A stretch of 64,000 bases of DNA from Gaetbulibacter sp. 4G1. Lineage in GTDB: Bacteria; Bacteroidota; Bacteroidia; Flavobacteriales; Flavobacteriaceae. Below, piece by piece: positions 1 through 6,876 of the stretch (positions are counted from its first letter, which is position 1; each line of letters starts with the position of its first letter). The position numbers and the translations under genes were made by a program. The stretch lies in contig NZ_MDVN01000024.1 in assembly GCF_002741945.1 (NCBI RefSeq), positions 434,001 through 498,000 on the forward strand, read 5' to 3'. Below the pieces are notes generated by a model. The model was given only the letters and a program-made list of their open reading frames with translations, was not told the origin of the DNA and ran no database searches.

Positions 1-210
1 TTTAACACGCATGGCTTCAATAGAGTATAACAATAAGTCGCAATACTGCTTAAACAACTGAACTTCTTGAGCGTTACAAATTTTTTGTTGTTGTACAGCA
101 ACAATAAGCTCTTTAAAAGAAAAATCCATCATTTTATGGTAAAACACATAATGCTCTTTGGAGTCTAGAACAGCAGAATCTAATGGTGTAACTATATGAT
201 TTATGGACAT
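1..210 (-). CDS. Unrecognised protein, N-terminal 70 residues only (runs off the window)
   Basis: An open frame on the minus strand starts at an ATG complementary to 208-210 and is still open at base 1. The visible product begins MSINHIVTPLDSAVLDSKEH and reads as a mostly helical soluble protein with no signal peptide. I do not recognise a family. It lies in the same direction as, and downstream of, the coiled-coil gene at 389-1735, but about 180 bases with two repeat-like elements separate them, so co-transcription is uncertain. A perfect 18-base palindrome sits 14 bases upstream of its start. Confidence 0.6.
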   Translation of the reverse strand, partial: MSINHIVTPLDSAVLDSKEHYVFYHKMMDFSFKELIVAVQQQKICNAQEVQLFKQYCDLLLYSIEAMRVK

Positions 211-223
211 GTTTTTAATTAAT

Positions 224-241
224 AATTGACAATTGTCAATT
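224..241. promoter_or_regulatory. 18-bp perfect palindrome upstream of the partial gene
   Basis: AATTGACAATTGTCAATT is self-complementary over all 18 bases and ends 14 bases before the start codon of the truncated minus-strand gene. It could be an operator or simply a folding element in the leader. No second copy was noticed in the window. Confidence 0.35.
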
Positions 242-245
242 TTTT

Positions 246-323
246 GGGCGTTACCCGTAGGGGTCAGGCTTTCGGCAGTCGCTCTTTTCAAGGAGCTCCA
301 ACAAATGCCTCAATCCTTAACGC
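246..323. repeat. Dispersed structured repeat, copy 1 (REP-like)
   Basis: This 78-base non-coding element starts GGGCGTTACCC and ends AATCCTTAACGC, so its termini (GCGTTA/TAACGC) are inverted repeats. An inner GGC...GCC pair and an apical hairpin (GCTCTT...AAGGAGC) complete a nested fold. The same four blocks (GGCGTTACCC, GTCAGGCTTTC, ATGCC, AATCCTTAACGC) recur in the same order at 30371-30452, with a different apical hairpin. It lies between two co-directional genes. Confidence 0.7.
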
Positions 324-364
324 AGTACGAGAATACCACAGAATTTATAGTTTCATTTGATGAG

Positions 365-384
365 ATTCCTGCCTTCGCAGGAAT
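365..384. repeat. Short hairpin repeat ATTCCTGC-CTTC-GCAGGAAT
   Basis: A perfect 8-bp stem with a 4-base loop lies 4 bases past the stop codon of the coiled-coil gene. It is well placed for a terminator, but no T-run follows on the minus strand. This kind of short ATTCCTGC/GCAGGAAT hairpin is, from memory, a common dispersed repeat in many bacteria, so a REP-like role is as likely as termination. Confidence 0.45.
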
Positions 385-388
385 AATA

Positions 389-1735
389 TTAACTTAATAA
401 ATCGTCGTCGGTAGCTTCAGGTTTTGGACTTGGCTTATCACCTTCACCCTCACCATCAGATGGCTTGTTTGCGTCTGCTTTATAATAATCTTCAAAAATC
501 TCTTTCATATCAATGCCATAACGCTCAGCAAAATTCTTTTGGATGTCGCTATCTTTTGCACGAATTTCTTGTAAAGCCTCTGCATAACTACTATAAACAC
601 CTTGCATTACTTTTTCATGTACTGGTATATTATCCATCATGTCCTGACGCGCTTTCGCACTTGCGGTATGCATAGATGCTAAAGTTTCCCCAATGTGTTC
701 ATCCGTTTTAACACCTAAATGTTCTAAAATAGCAGCAAATTCTTGATCCGTTCTTGCTTTTAAAGCTACCACATAACCATCATAATACTTAAGTCGTTCT
801 TCAGTATCACTCTTTAATTTAGCACGATGTGTTTGCAAATTACTACGTAAAGAAGTTAATACTTTAATGGTTAAGTTATGTTTGTGTACAAAGCTATCCT
901 TACTCGCAGCAAGCGTGGTATATGCATTTTTAAGACCTTCTAGTTCTTCTACCTTTTGCTCTAAGGTTGTTACTTTACCTATAGCTTCTGCGTATTCTGA
1001 AGACTGCTTATCGGCAATATCTTCAAGCTCTTGGCGAGCCTGCTTTAAAAGTGCATATTGCTCTTCTAATTTTGCCTCAACTTCTTTCTTTTTCTCTAAA
1101 GCTTTAGTATGATTTTTAGAAGCTTCAACAATGGCATCCTTTAGTTTTTCTTCTACTTCTTTTATTTCTACTTCTCTATTTTTTAAACGGCTAACGGCTG
1201 CTTGACTTTTATAAGACAATTCACTTAAAAGTGTTTGTATGTCTGCACTTTCAATACGCTCTTGAAACATTGCTTTTGCTTTATTATCTGCACCAGCTCG
1301 TACTTTTTCAGCAGCTTTTAACTCATCTTGGGCTTTTTTTATTTTACTCTTTCGCCCCCAAAGGTTATTCCACCAAGTATCAGGTTTTGCTTCGGCATCT
1401 TCTAATTCAATTTTGGCACGCTCTAAAGCTTTTTGAGCATCATCAATTACTTTTTGTTCTGTAGCATTTAATGATGAAAACTTTTCAAAAATAATACCAA
1501 CCTCATCCTGATAATCAGTTAAATCTTTGATAGCGTCTAAAAGCGTAGTTCTATCTTTTTCTGCCATATGCACCACATCGTCTAAAGTGGCGTTTAATAT
1601 TTTTTGTCTAACCTCAGGGTCATCTTCTTGAGACAATTTAGATTTCATAGTATCAATGGCTTTTCCCCAATTAACATCTACTTTTTCTGTTTTTTCGTTT
1701 GAAGAGGTTTCTAATAAATCAAAATCATCTGACAT
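389..1735 (-). CDS. Cytoplasmic coiled-coil protein of unknown function
   Basis: The 448-residue product has no signal peptide or membrane segment. Residues about 90-270 are rich in Lys, Glu and Ala in heptad-like order (for example KALEKKKEVEAKLEEQYALL), which indicates long coiled coils. The last 30 residues are acidic, Pro/Gly-rich and probably disordered (DGEGEGDKPSPKP). A Trp-rich patch (DTWWNNLWGRK, about residue 120) interrupts the helices. I do not recognise a family; similarity to coiled-coil proteins encoded beside toxic-anion-resistance (TelA) genes is possible but unproven. The ATG start is followed by MSDDFDLLE and preceded by an A/T-rich leader without Shine-Dalgarno, as is normal in this phylum. 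Confidence 0.75.
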   Translation of the reverse strand: MSDDFDLLETSSNEKTEKVDVNWGKAIDTMKSKLSQEDDPEVRQKILNATLDDVVHMAEKDRTTLLDAIKDLTDYQDEVGIIFEKFSSLNATEQKVIDDAQKALERAKIELEDAEAKPDTWWNNLWGRKSKIKKAQDELKAAEKVRAGADNKAKAMFQERIESADIQTLLSELSYKSQAAVSRLKNREVEIKEVEEKLKDAIVEASKNHTKALEKKKEVEAKLEEQYALLKQARQELEDIADKQSSEYAEAIGKVTTLEQKVEELEGLKNAYTTLAASKDSFVHKHNLTIKVLTSLRSNLQTHRAKLKSDTEERLKYYDGYVVALKARTDQEFAAILEHLGVKTDEHIGETLASMHTASAKARQDMMDNIPVHEKVMQGVYSSYAEALQEIRAKDSDIQKNFAERYGIDMKEIFEDYYKADANKPSDGEGEGDKPSPKPEATDDDLLS

Positions 1736-2037
1736 GTTATATACTGTATTTAAGGTTGAACAATTTTACGGACAAGCAATTTCGTTAAAAAATATCAATT
1801 TTAAAATTTATACTACTTAAATTATTGGTATAAAAAGTTTATAAAATGTTACATTAATATTTTGTCACTTGCTAAGAGGTGATTTTGAAATTAATTTTCA
1901 ATCAGAAAAGAAGCTTTACTTGAGTTTATATTACAACATAAGCATCTTAAATACAGCTATGTACCTTTTATACATGTAATAATTAGTAAAAAAACAGTAT
2001 ATTTGAACAGCTATTAACCCAAATAAAATACTACCAA
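1736..2037. other. Divergent intergenic region with one promoter box
   Basis: These 302 bases separate the minus-strand coiled-coil gene from the plus-strand small membrane protein. A Bacteroidota-type -7 box (TATATTTG, 1998-2005) faces the small protein. No open reading frame, strong hairpin or repeat was seen in the rest. Confidence 0.5.
1998..2005 (+). promoter_or_regulatory. Putative -7 promoter box TATATTTG for the 78-residue protein
   Basis: The box matches the Bacteroidota consensus TAnnTTTG exactly and lies 33 bases before the ATG at 2038. No clear TTG at the -33 position is present at standard spacing, so the call rests on the -7 box alone. Confidence 0.45.
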
Positions 2038-2274
2038 ATGCTACTAAAAACTTTTATTTTAGGTTGCATCCCTCTAATAAGCCAAACCGACATTGTAACA
2101 ATATTAATTGTTGTTGTTGTAATTTTTTCTTTTTTACTTATACTCGGTGTTAGAAAATCATACAAACTTAAGAAGGAAAATGATCGTTTAAATAGTATGA
2201 ATACGACTATTGAGGATGAGAACAAAAAACCTTATAAAGATTTTACTGATGGCCATATGTATGGTGGCAATTAA
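2038..2274 (+). CDS. Small single-pass membrane protein, 78 residues
   Basis: The product starts MLLKTFILGCIPLISQTD and then has one strongly hydrophobic segment (about residues 20-40, ILIVVVVIFSFLLIL). A basic, Lys/Arg-rich stretch and a polar tail ending YGGN follow. The orientation is probably N-out/C-in by the positive-inside rule. A second tiny gene follows 12 bases later, so the two may be co-transcribed. I do not recognise the family, and a function cannot be given. The upstream -7 box and the lack of a competing frame make it a credible gene. Confidence 0.55.
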   Translation: MLLKTFILGCIPLISQTDIVTILIVVVVIFSFLLILGVRKSYKLKKENDRLNSMNTTIEDENKKPYKDFTDGHMYGGN

Positions 2275-2286
2275 TACAATTTAAAT

Positions 2287-2463
2287 ATGAAAACTCTGGT
2301 CCTTTTATTTATCGCAACGTATTTTATTGAATTGTTATATCGTAGAATTATATTAGATAAACAATTGGAAAATGAAATAAAAAAGTTCAACCAAAACAAA
2401 GATTATATTATGAACCAAAGCCTTAATAATTATGAATTAGGTTCTAATCATTTATATAAATAA
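2287..2463 (+). CDS. Putative 58-residue protein with N-terminal hydrophobic helix
   Basis: An ATG-to-TAA frame encodes MKTLVLLFIATYFIELLYRR followed by a charged, Asn/Lys-rich helix of about 35 residues. The N-terminus looks like a membrane anchor. It directly follows the 78-residue membrane protein in the same direction and ends right before a terminator-type hairpin, so the pair forms a plausible two-gene unit. Its short length means that chance cannot be excluded. Confidence 0.45.
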   Translation: MKTLVLLFIATYFIELLYRRIILDKQLENEIKKFNQNKDYIMNQSLNNYELGSNHLYK

Positions 2464-2489
2464 AAATGCCCACTTTACAGTGAGCATTT
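2464..2489. terminator. Bidirectional terminator hairpin
   Basis: AAATGC and CACT pair with AGTG and GCATTT around a 4-base TTAC loop, with one mismatch. The stem is flanked by A-rich sequence upstream and T-rich sequence downstream. It lies between the convergent small-protein gene and ettA, so it can end both transcripts. Confidence 0.65.
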
Positions 2490-2499
2490 ATTTATGTTT

Positions 2500-4191
2500 T
2501 TATCTAATTAACTTTTTATATTTAATTCGCTTCGGTATTAAATCTCCACCAAGACGTTTCTTTTTATTTTCTTCATAATCGCTAAAACCACCTTCGAAGA
2601 AATAGACTTGACTATCGCCTTCAAAAGCTAAAATATGTGTACAAATACGATCTAAAAACCAACGGTCGTGACTAATCACTACGGCACAACCTGCAAAGTT
2701 CTCAAGACCTTCTTCAAGTGCTCTTAATGTGTTGACATCAAGATCATTAGTTGGCTCATCTAAAAGTAACACATTACCTTCTTCTTTAAGTGTCATTGCC
2801 AAATGCAAGCGATTACGTTCACCTCCAGAAAGTAAGTTTACTTTTTTATTTTGCTCGCTTCCAGAAAAATTAAAACGACTTAAATATGCACGAGAGTTCA
2901 CTTGCTTTCCTCCCATCATAACTAACTCTTGTTCATCACTAAAGTTTTGCCAAATAGTTTTATTTGAATCAATATTAGAGTGCTTCTGATCTACATATGC
3001 TATTTTAGCAGTATCACCTACAACAAACTCACCTTTATCTGGGGTTTCTTCTCCCATTATCATTCTGAAAATAGTTGTTTTACCAGCTCCATTAGGTCCA
3101 ATTACACCAACTATTCCAGCTTGTGGCAGGTTGAAACTTAAATCATCATATAATAACTTATCGTCATATCCTTTTGCAACATCTTTAGCCTCAATAACAT
3201 TTGTACCAAGTCGTGGTCCATTAGGAATATAAATTTCTAACTTTTCATCAAGTTGCTTTTGATCTTGACTCATTAGCTTATCATAATTCTTTAAACGCGC
3301 TTTTTGCTTTGTTTGCCGACCTTTAGCTCCTTGTCGAACCCATTCTAACTCGCGTTCTAAGGTTTTCTGACGTTTTGATGCCGTTTTACTTTCCTGAGCT
3401 AATCGTTTAGATTTTTGATCTAACCAAGACGAATAATTCCCTTTCCAAGGTATCCCTTCTCCTCTATCCAACTCTAAAATCCAGCCAGCAACATTGTCTA
3501 AAAAGTATCTGTCGTGCGTTACAGCAATTACGGTTCCTTTATACTGAGCTAAATGATGCTCTAACCAATGTACAGATTCTGCATCTAAATGGTTTGTAGG
3601 CTCATCTAATAATAATACATCTGGTTCTTGCAATAACAAGCGACATAAAGCAACGCGACGACGTTCCCCGCCAGATAGTACACCAATTTTTTTATCACCA
3701 TCAGGAGTTCGTAAAGCATCCATGGCAATTTCTAATTTGGTATCAAGCTCCCATGCATTTGCAGCATCAATCTGATCTTGCAATTCAGCTTGACGGTTCA
3801 TAAGTTTTTCCATCTTATCTGGATCAGAATATACTTCCTCTAGCCCAAACATATCGTTTATCTTATTATACTCATCAAGAATTGCAACAGTTTCAGCAGC
3901 ACCTTCTCGAACTACTTCCATTACGGTTTTCTCTTCATCTAACTTTGGTTCTTGTTCTAAGTAACCCACAGAATAGTCTTGCGAAAACACTACATCTCCT
4001 TGGTAATTTTTATCAACTCCAGCAATAATTTTTAAAAGAGTTGATTTACCAGAACCATTGAGTCCTAAAATTCCTATTTTCGCTCCGTAAAAAAAACTCA
4101 AGTAAATGTTTTTTAAAACTGGAGTATTTGCACTCTGAAATGTCTTGGTTACACCAGACATTGAGAAAATTATCTTCTTATCATCACTCAT
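2500..4191 (-). CDS. ettA: Energy-dependent translational throttle protein EttA (ABC-F ATPase)
   Basis: The 563-residue protein has two ABC ATPase domains and no membrane domain. Domain 1 has Walker A GLNGSGKST, signature LSGGERRRV and Walker B LLLDEPTNHLD. Domain 2 has GPNGAGKTT, LSGGERNRL and LLLDEPTNDLD. The linker (about residues 245-320) is rich in Lys/Arg/Gln as in the P-site tRNA interaction motif, and an arm lies in domain 1 (about residues 95-140). EttA-type ABC-F proteins bind the ribosomal E site and gate translation by ATP/ADP ratio. Its ATG overlaps by one base the stop of the upstream 60-residue membrane protein gene (TAATG), which indicates translational coupling. The assignment is firm at family level. 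Confidence 0.95.
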   Translation of the reverse strand: MSDDKKIIFSMSGVTKTFQSANTPVLKNIYLSFFYGAKIGILGLNGSGKSTLLKIIAGVDKNYQGDVVFSQDYSVGYLEQEPKLDEEKTVMEVVREGAAETVAILDEYNKINDMFGLEEVYSDPDKMEKLMNRQAELQDQIDAANAWELDTKLEIAMDALRTPDGDKKIGVLSGGERRRVALCRLLLQEPDVLLLDEPTNHLDAESVHWLEHHLAQYKGTVIAVTHDRYFLDNVAGWILELDRGEGIPWKGNYSSWLDQKSKRLAQESKTASKRQKTLERELEWVRQGAKGRQTKQKARLKNYDKLMSQDQKQLDEKLEIYIPNGPRLGTNVIEAKDVAKGYDDKLLYDDLSFNLPQAGIVGVIGPNGAGKTTIFRMIMGEETPDKGEFVVGDTAKIAYVDQKHSNIDSNKTIWQNFSDEQELVMMGGKQVNSRAYLSRFNFSGSEQNKKVNLLSGGERNRLHLAMTLKEEGNVLLLDEPTNDLDVNTLRALEEGLENFAGCAVVISHDRWFLDRICTHILAFEGDSQVYFFEGGFSDYEENKKKRLGGDLIPKRIKYKKLIR

Positions 4192-4373
4192 TACACTCTT
4201 CCTTTTAATGCATTAAACACCCATGCATTTGCAAAAAAACCAATACCAACAGCTGCAAAACCCCAGCCTGCAACATCATCATACCTAAAGGCTCCTAATG
4301 CTATTAATGCTAATCCTACTATAATCATAATTGTGGTAGCCCAGGCTAGCACAGTGTTTTTATTCATTGCCAT
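4191..4373 (-). CDS. Small two-helix membrane protein linked to ettA (CAL67264-like)
   Basis: The 60-residue protein has two hydrophobic segments (about residues 9-28 and 35-53, the latter GWGFAAVGIGFFANAWVFNAL) and a short basic tail. It is the first gene of the ettA transcript and its stop codon shares one base with the ettA start. From memory, a family named after Gramella CAL67264 has this size and this neighbour in other Flavobacteriaceae; I could not check that here. The function is unknown. A near-consensus -7 box lies about 40 bases upstream (GATATTTG on the minus strand, near 4415). Confidence 0.8.
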   Translation of the reverse strand: MAMNKNTVLAWATTIMIIVGLALIALGAFRYDDVAGWGFAAVGIGFFANAWVFNALKGRV

Positions 4374-4432
4374 AATCTTAATTCTTAAATTTTGGTGGTT
4401 AGTCTTAAAGCAAATATCGTTTTTTTAGATAA

Positions 4433-4460
4433 AAAAAGCATCCTATATAGGATGCTTTTT
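4433..4460 (-). terminator. Intrinsic terminator of the pirin operon
   Basis: AAAAAGCATCCTA and TAGGATGCTTTTT form a 13-bp stem around a 2-base centre. On the minus strand the 3' arm continues into seven Ts. It begins one base past the stop codon of the pirin gene, so it ends the four-gene operon. Confidence 0.9.
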
Positions 4461-4461
4461 A

Positions 4462-5358
4462 TTAACTCGCAGGAAGAAATCCCATTTTACCCATTTGGTA
4501 ATCGCGTAAAGCTTCCATAATTTCAGTTTGGGTATTCATTACGTATGGGCCCCAACTTGATACTTTTTCCTTAAAAGGAGTTCCCGATAAAAAGAGTAAT
4601 TTACTTTTAGTGTTTCCTTTTAATTTAAAGCCTTCTCCATCTTGATTAAATTCAATCAATTGATTTTTATCTTTAACTAATTCTATATCGTTATTAACGC
4701 TAACGCTTCCATTAAGTAAGTACAATACAGATTGGTGAGTATTGTCAATTGAAATAAAATGTTCTCCACCTTCTTCTGTGTCTATCATGTATGCATTCAC
4801 AGATGTTTGTGTAGCAATCCTTCCATTTTTTCCCTCTAGAGCCCCAGCAACAATTTGAATGGCAACTTTACCATCATCAGAATTCACAACTTTAAAATCT
4901 TCATGTTTAACATGTTGATAATTGGGTTGAATCATCTTCTTTTCCGCAGGTAAGTTTAACCATAATTGAATTCCTTCTAGGGTTCCTCCTTTTTTAACAA
5001 AGTCTTTAGTTGGGCCTTCAGCATGAATTATACCACGACCAGCAGTGGTCCATTGCACATCTCCAGCTTTAACAATGCTTTCATGCCCAAGAGAATCTCG
5101 ATGTAATTGTTCACCTTGAATTAAGAAGGTAATTGGTTCAAATCCGCGATGTGGATGTGGTCCTAAATCAAAAGGGTTATTCATTTCATCTATAGTATAC
5201 GGTCCATAATGATGTAATAATATAAATGGGTCAATCATTTCTATTTCATGCGTAGGTATAGGTTGCCGCAATTTTATAGGCCCCATATTTACAAAATCAC
5301 TTCGGCCTACTCTTTTTATTGTGTTTAATTTCATAATTTTTACTTTTTTAGTTTCCAT
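4462..5358 (-). CDS. Pirin family cupin protein
   Basis: The 298-residue protein has the bicupin pirin layout. The N-terminal cupin carries the metal-binding motif HPHRGFEPITFLIQG, then HRDSLGHES and GDVQWTTAGRGIIHAEGP, which supply the His and Glu ligands. The C-terminal half fits the second cupin. Pirins include quercetinase-like dioxygenases and redox-sensing regulators; the substrate is unknown. It is the last gene of the DoxX-FMN reductase-MarR-pirin operon and is followed at once by a terminator. Two starts are possible. The longer one (used here) lies inside an 18-bp palindrome; the Met at 5334 (MKLNTIKRV) better matches where conserved sequence begins and would leave the palindrome upstream as an operator. 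Confidence 0.9.
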   Translation of the reverse strand: METKKVKIMKLNTIKRVGRSDFVNMGPIKLRQPIPTHEIEMIDPFILLHHYGPYTIDEMNNPFDLGPHPHRGFEPITFLIQGEQLHRDSLGHESIVKAGDVQWTTAGRGIIHAEGPTKDFVKKGGTLEGIQLWLNLPAEKKMIQPNYQHVKHEDFKVVNSDDGKVAIQIVAGALEGKNGRIATQTSVNAYMIDTEEGGEHFISIDNTHQSVLYLLNGSVSVNNDIELVKDKNQLIEFNQDGEGFKLKGNTKSKLLFLSGTPFKEKVSSWGPYVMNTQTEIMEALRDYQMGKMGFLPAS

Positions 5359-5366
5359 GGAAACTA
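5349..5366. promoter_or_regulatory. Candidate MarR operator, perfect 18-bp palindrome
   Basis: TAGTTTCCATGGAAACTA is perfectly self-complementary. It lies between the MarR gene and the conserved part of the pirin gene and covers the longer pirin start codon. Its TTTCCwwGGAA core also occurs at 6757-6767 in the promoter of the same operon. MarR proteins bind palindromes of about this size as dimers, so it may be an internal operator. Confidence 0.5.
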
Positions 5367-5383
5367 TTTGGTTAAAAAAATAC

Positions 5384-5824
5384 TTATCGTATTTTATCTA
5401 GCAAATCACTTAAAAGACCTGCTTCTTCTTCAGTCAGATTATCTATATAATCTGATTTCATGTTCTTACTTATTTCATCTAATAATTCCAATCCTTTCTT
5501 CGTTATATTTATATGTACAACTCTCCTATCATTTGGGCAATGTAAACGCTCAATTAATTGCTTATCGCACAATTTATCCATTAATCGTGTAGCATTTGGA
5601 GCTCTCTCTAACATACGTTCTTTAATAGTTTGCACCTTAATTGCTTCTCCAGCTCCACGAAGAATTCTTAAAATATTAAACTGTTGTGGAGAAATACCAT
5701 AAGGCTTGAAAAAGCTATTCTGTTTGCTACTTATCCAATTAGCTGTATAAATTATATTCAGCAAAGCCTTAACCTTGTTGTTAGGAAATTTAGAATTTAT
5801 ATCTTTAGAAATATTACCCATCAA
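5384..5824 (-). CDS. MarR family winged-helix transcriptional regulator
   Basis: The 146-residue protein has the MarR fold. A dimerisation helix comes first, then the winged helix-turn-helix (about residues 45-105: ISPQQFNILRILRGAG, KERMLERAPNATRLMDKL), the beta wing (CPNDRRVVHINITKKG) with the family Asp-Arg pair, and a C-terminal helix. It probably represses its own operon. Its start overlaps the FMN reductase stop by 4 bases (ATGA), and pirin follows after 25 bases. Two TTTCCwwGGAA sites, one over the operon promoter and one in front of pirin, are the obvious candidates for its targets. There is no Cys-rich sensor of OhrR type, so a small-molecule ligand is more likely than a thiol switch. 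Confidence 0.92.
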   Translation of the reverse strand: MMGNISKDINSKFPNNKVKALLNIIYTANWISSKQNSFFKPYGISPQQFNILRILRGAGEAIKVQTIKERMLERAPNATRLMDKLCDKQLIERLHCPNDRRVVHINITKKGLELLDEISKNMKSDYIDNLTEEEAGLLSDLLDKIR

Positions 5825-6351
5825 ATGGCCTTTTCAAAAATTGAAACTAGCTTTAACAGTTCATTATTTAATTCTTTGTTAGAAATTTTTCCTTCAGAAA
5901 AATTAGCGCTAAACGAAGGAAAACTAAAATCTGCTACTATATTACCCCCCATGTAAGGAAAACGACCTTTCGCAATTTCTAGAACCGTAGCTCCTCCTCT
6001 TGCTCCTGGAGATGTAGCCATTAACAACATAGGTTTTTCGCTCCATAGTTTTCCATCAATTCTAGACATCCAGTCAAAAATATTTTTAAATACTGTTGAA
6101 TAAGCTCCATTATGCTCAGCTAAAGATAAAATAATACCATCAGATGATTTTATATTATCCAAAAATTTATTAGCATTATCTGGAATACCGTGTTCAATCT
6201 CGTAATCTATTCCATATAAGGGTAATTCAAAATCATTGAGATCTAAAACTTTTACTTTAACCCCATTAACCAAATTTGCAGCATATTCAGCTAACTGCTT
6301 GTTTATCGAATTTTTACTATTACTTCCTGCAAAGGCAATTATATTTTTCAT
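5821..6351 (-). CDS. NAD(P)H-dependent FMN reductase (flavodoxin-fold)
   Basis: The 176-residue protein has the NADPH-dependent FMN reductase layout. The FMN phosphate loop is GSNSKNSINKQLAEY near the N-terminus, then comes LAEHNGAYSTVFKNIFDW (the conserved region around the isoalloxazine ring), then a loop with TSPGARGGATVLE. Members reduce quinones, azo dyes or metals, or supply reduced FMN. It lies between a DoxX-like gene (1 base before it) and a MarR gene that it overlaps, which suggests a quinone or oxidative-stress response unit. The substrate cannot be told from sequence. Confidence 0.9.
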   Translation of the reverse strand: MKNIIAFAGSNSKNSINKQLAEYAANLVNGVKVKVLDLNDFELPLYGIDYEIEHGIPDNANKFLDNIKSSDGIILSLAEHNGAYSTVFKNIFDWMSRIDGKLWSEKPMLLMATSPGARGGATVLEIAKGRFPYMGGNIVADFSFPSFSANFSEGKISNKELNNELLKLVSIFEKAI

Positions 6352-6352
6352 A

Positions 6353-6709
6353 TTAATTATTTATTCTTTTGTTAAAAATATAAGACACAATTAATAACAC
6401 AAAAGCTATTAATGCTCCTGTTTGTTCACCGTCACCAATCATATAATGTGCAAAAAATGCTAAAATAAAGGCAAAAAAGAAACCTGCATAGGCCCATTCT
6501 TTAATTGCTTTAAAATTTGGGTTCCAAATTGCAAATATCCCTAGAAGTTTAGCGACTGCATAAGGGTAAATAATATATGTAGGATAACCAAACGTAGTAA
6601 ACATAGTAGCGACATCATCATGCTTAAAAAAATACATACTTACTGAAAATAGCATTAATAAAGTTAATAGTCCTGTAGCGATGTAATAAATAATTTTATC
6701 TCTTTTCAT
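6353..6709 (-). CDS. DoxX-like membrane protein
   Basis: The 118-residue protein has four hydrophobic segments. The family-typical features are FFKHDDVATMFTTFGYPTYIIYP, then AKLLGIFAIWNP and a final AFVLLIVSYIF helix. DoxX-like proteins are small four-helix inner-membrane proteins often found with thiol or quinone redox genes; the biochemical role is not settled. It is the first gene of the MarR/pirin operon. A good -7 box and a -33 TTG lie just upstream, the latter inside a candidate MarR site. Confidence 0.85.
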   Translation of the reverse strand: MKRDKIIYYIATGLLTLLMLFSVSMYFFKHDDVATMFTTFGYPTYIIYPYAVAKLLGIFAIWNPNFKAIKEWAYAGFFFAFILAFFAHYMIGDGEQTGALIAFVLLIVSYIFNKRINN

Positions 6710-6732
6710 TTTTATAGTTTTAAATTATGGTA

Positions 6733-6767
6733 CAAATATATAATAAATAATTTTATTTTCCAAGGAA
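6733..6767 (-). promoter_or_regulatory. Promoter of the DoxX-MarR-pirin operon with candidate operator over -33
   Basis: On the minus strand TATATTTG (6740-6733) is a perfect -7 box, and TTG (6763-6761) lies exactly 20 bases upstream, as expected for -33. The TTG is the centre of TTCCTTGGAAA, which matches the TTTCCwwGGAA core of the perfect palindrome in front of pirin. A further TTCC half (6773-6776) gives a second GGAA-N5-TTCC arrangement. Repressor binding here would block sigma-factor contact. Confidence 0.6.
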
Positions 6768-6876
6768 TATATTTCCGTGTAATATATTTTAATAAATAAT
6801 TAACAGTAAAATTTAAAAGATTCCCCCTTTCGAGGGAAATACAACTTTTGTACATTAGCATCAAACTAAAAAATAA

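Noticed and set aside
246-390. Transposon or IS end
   Set aside because: No transposase or target-site duplication was seen next to either repeat copy; a non-autonomous or structural repeat is the simpler reading.
867-1112. Ser/Phe-rich plus-strand frame opposite the coiled-coil gene
   Set aside because: Its composition is the mirror of the Lys/Glu-rich coiled coil on the minus strand; no sign of independent coding.
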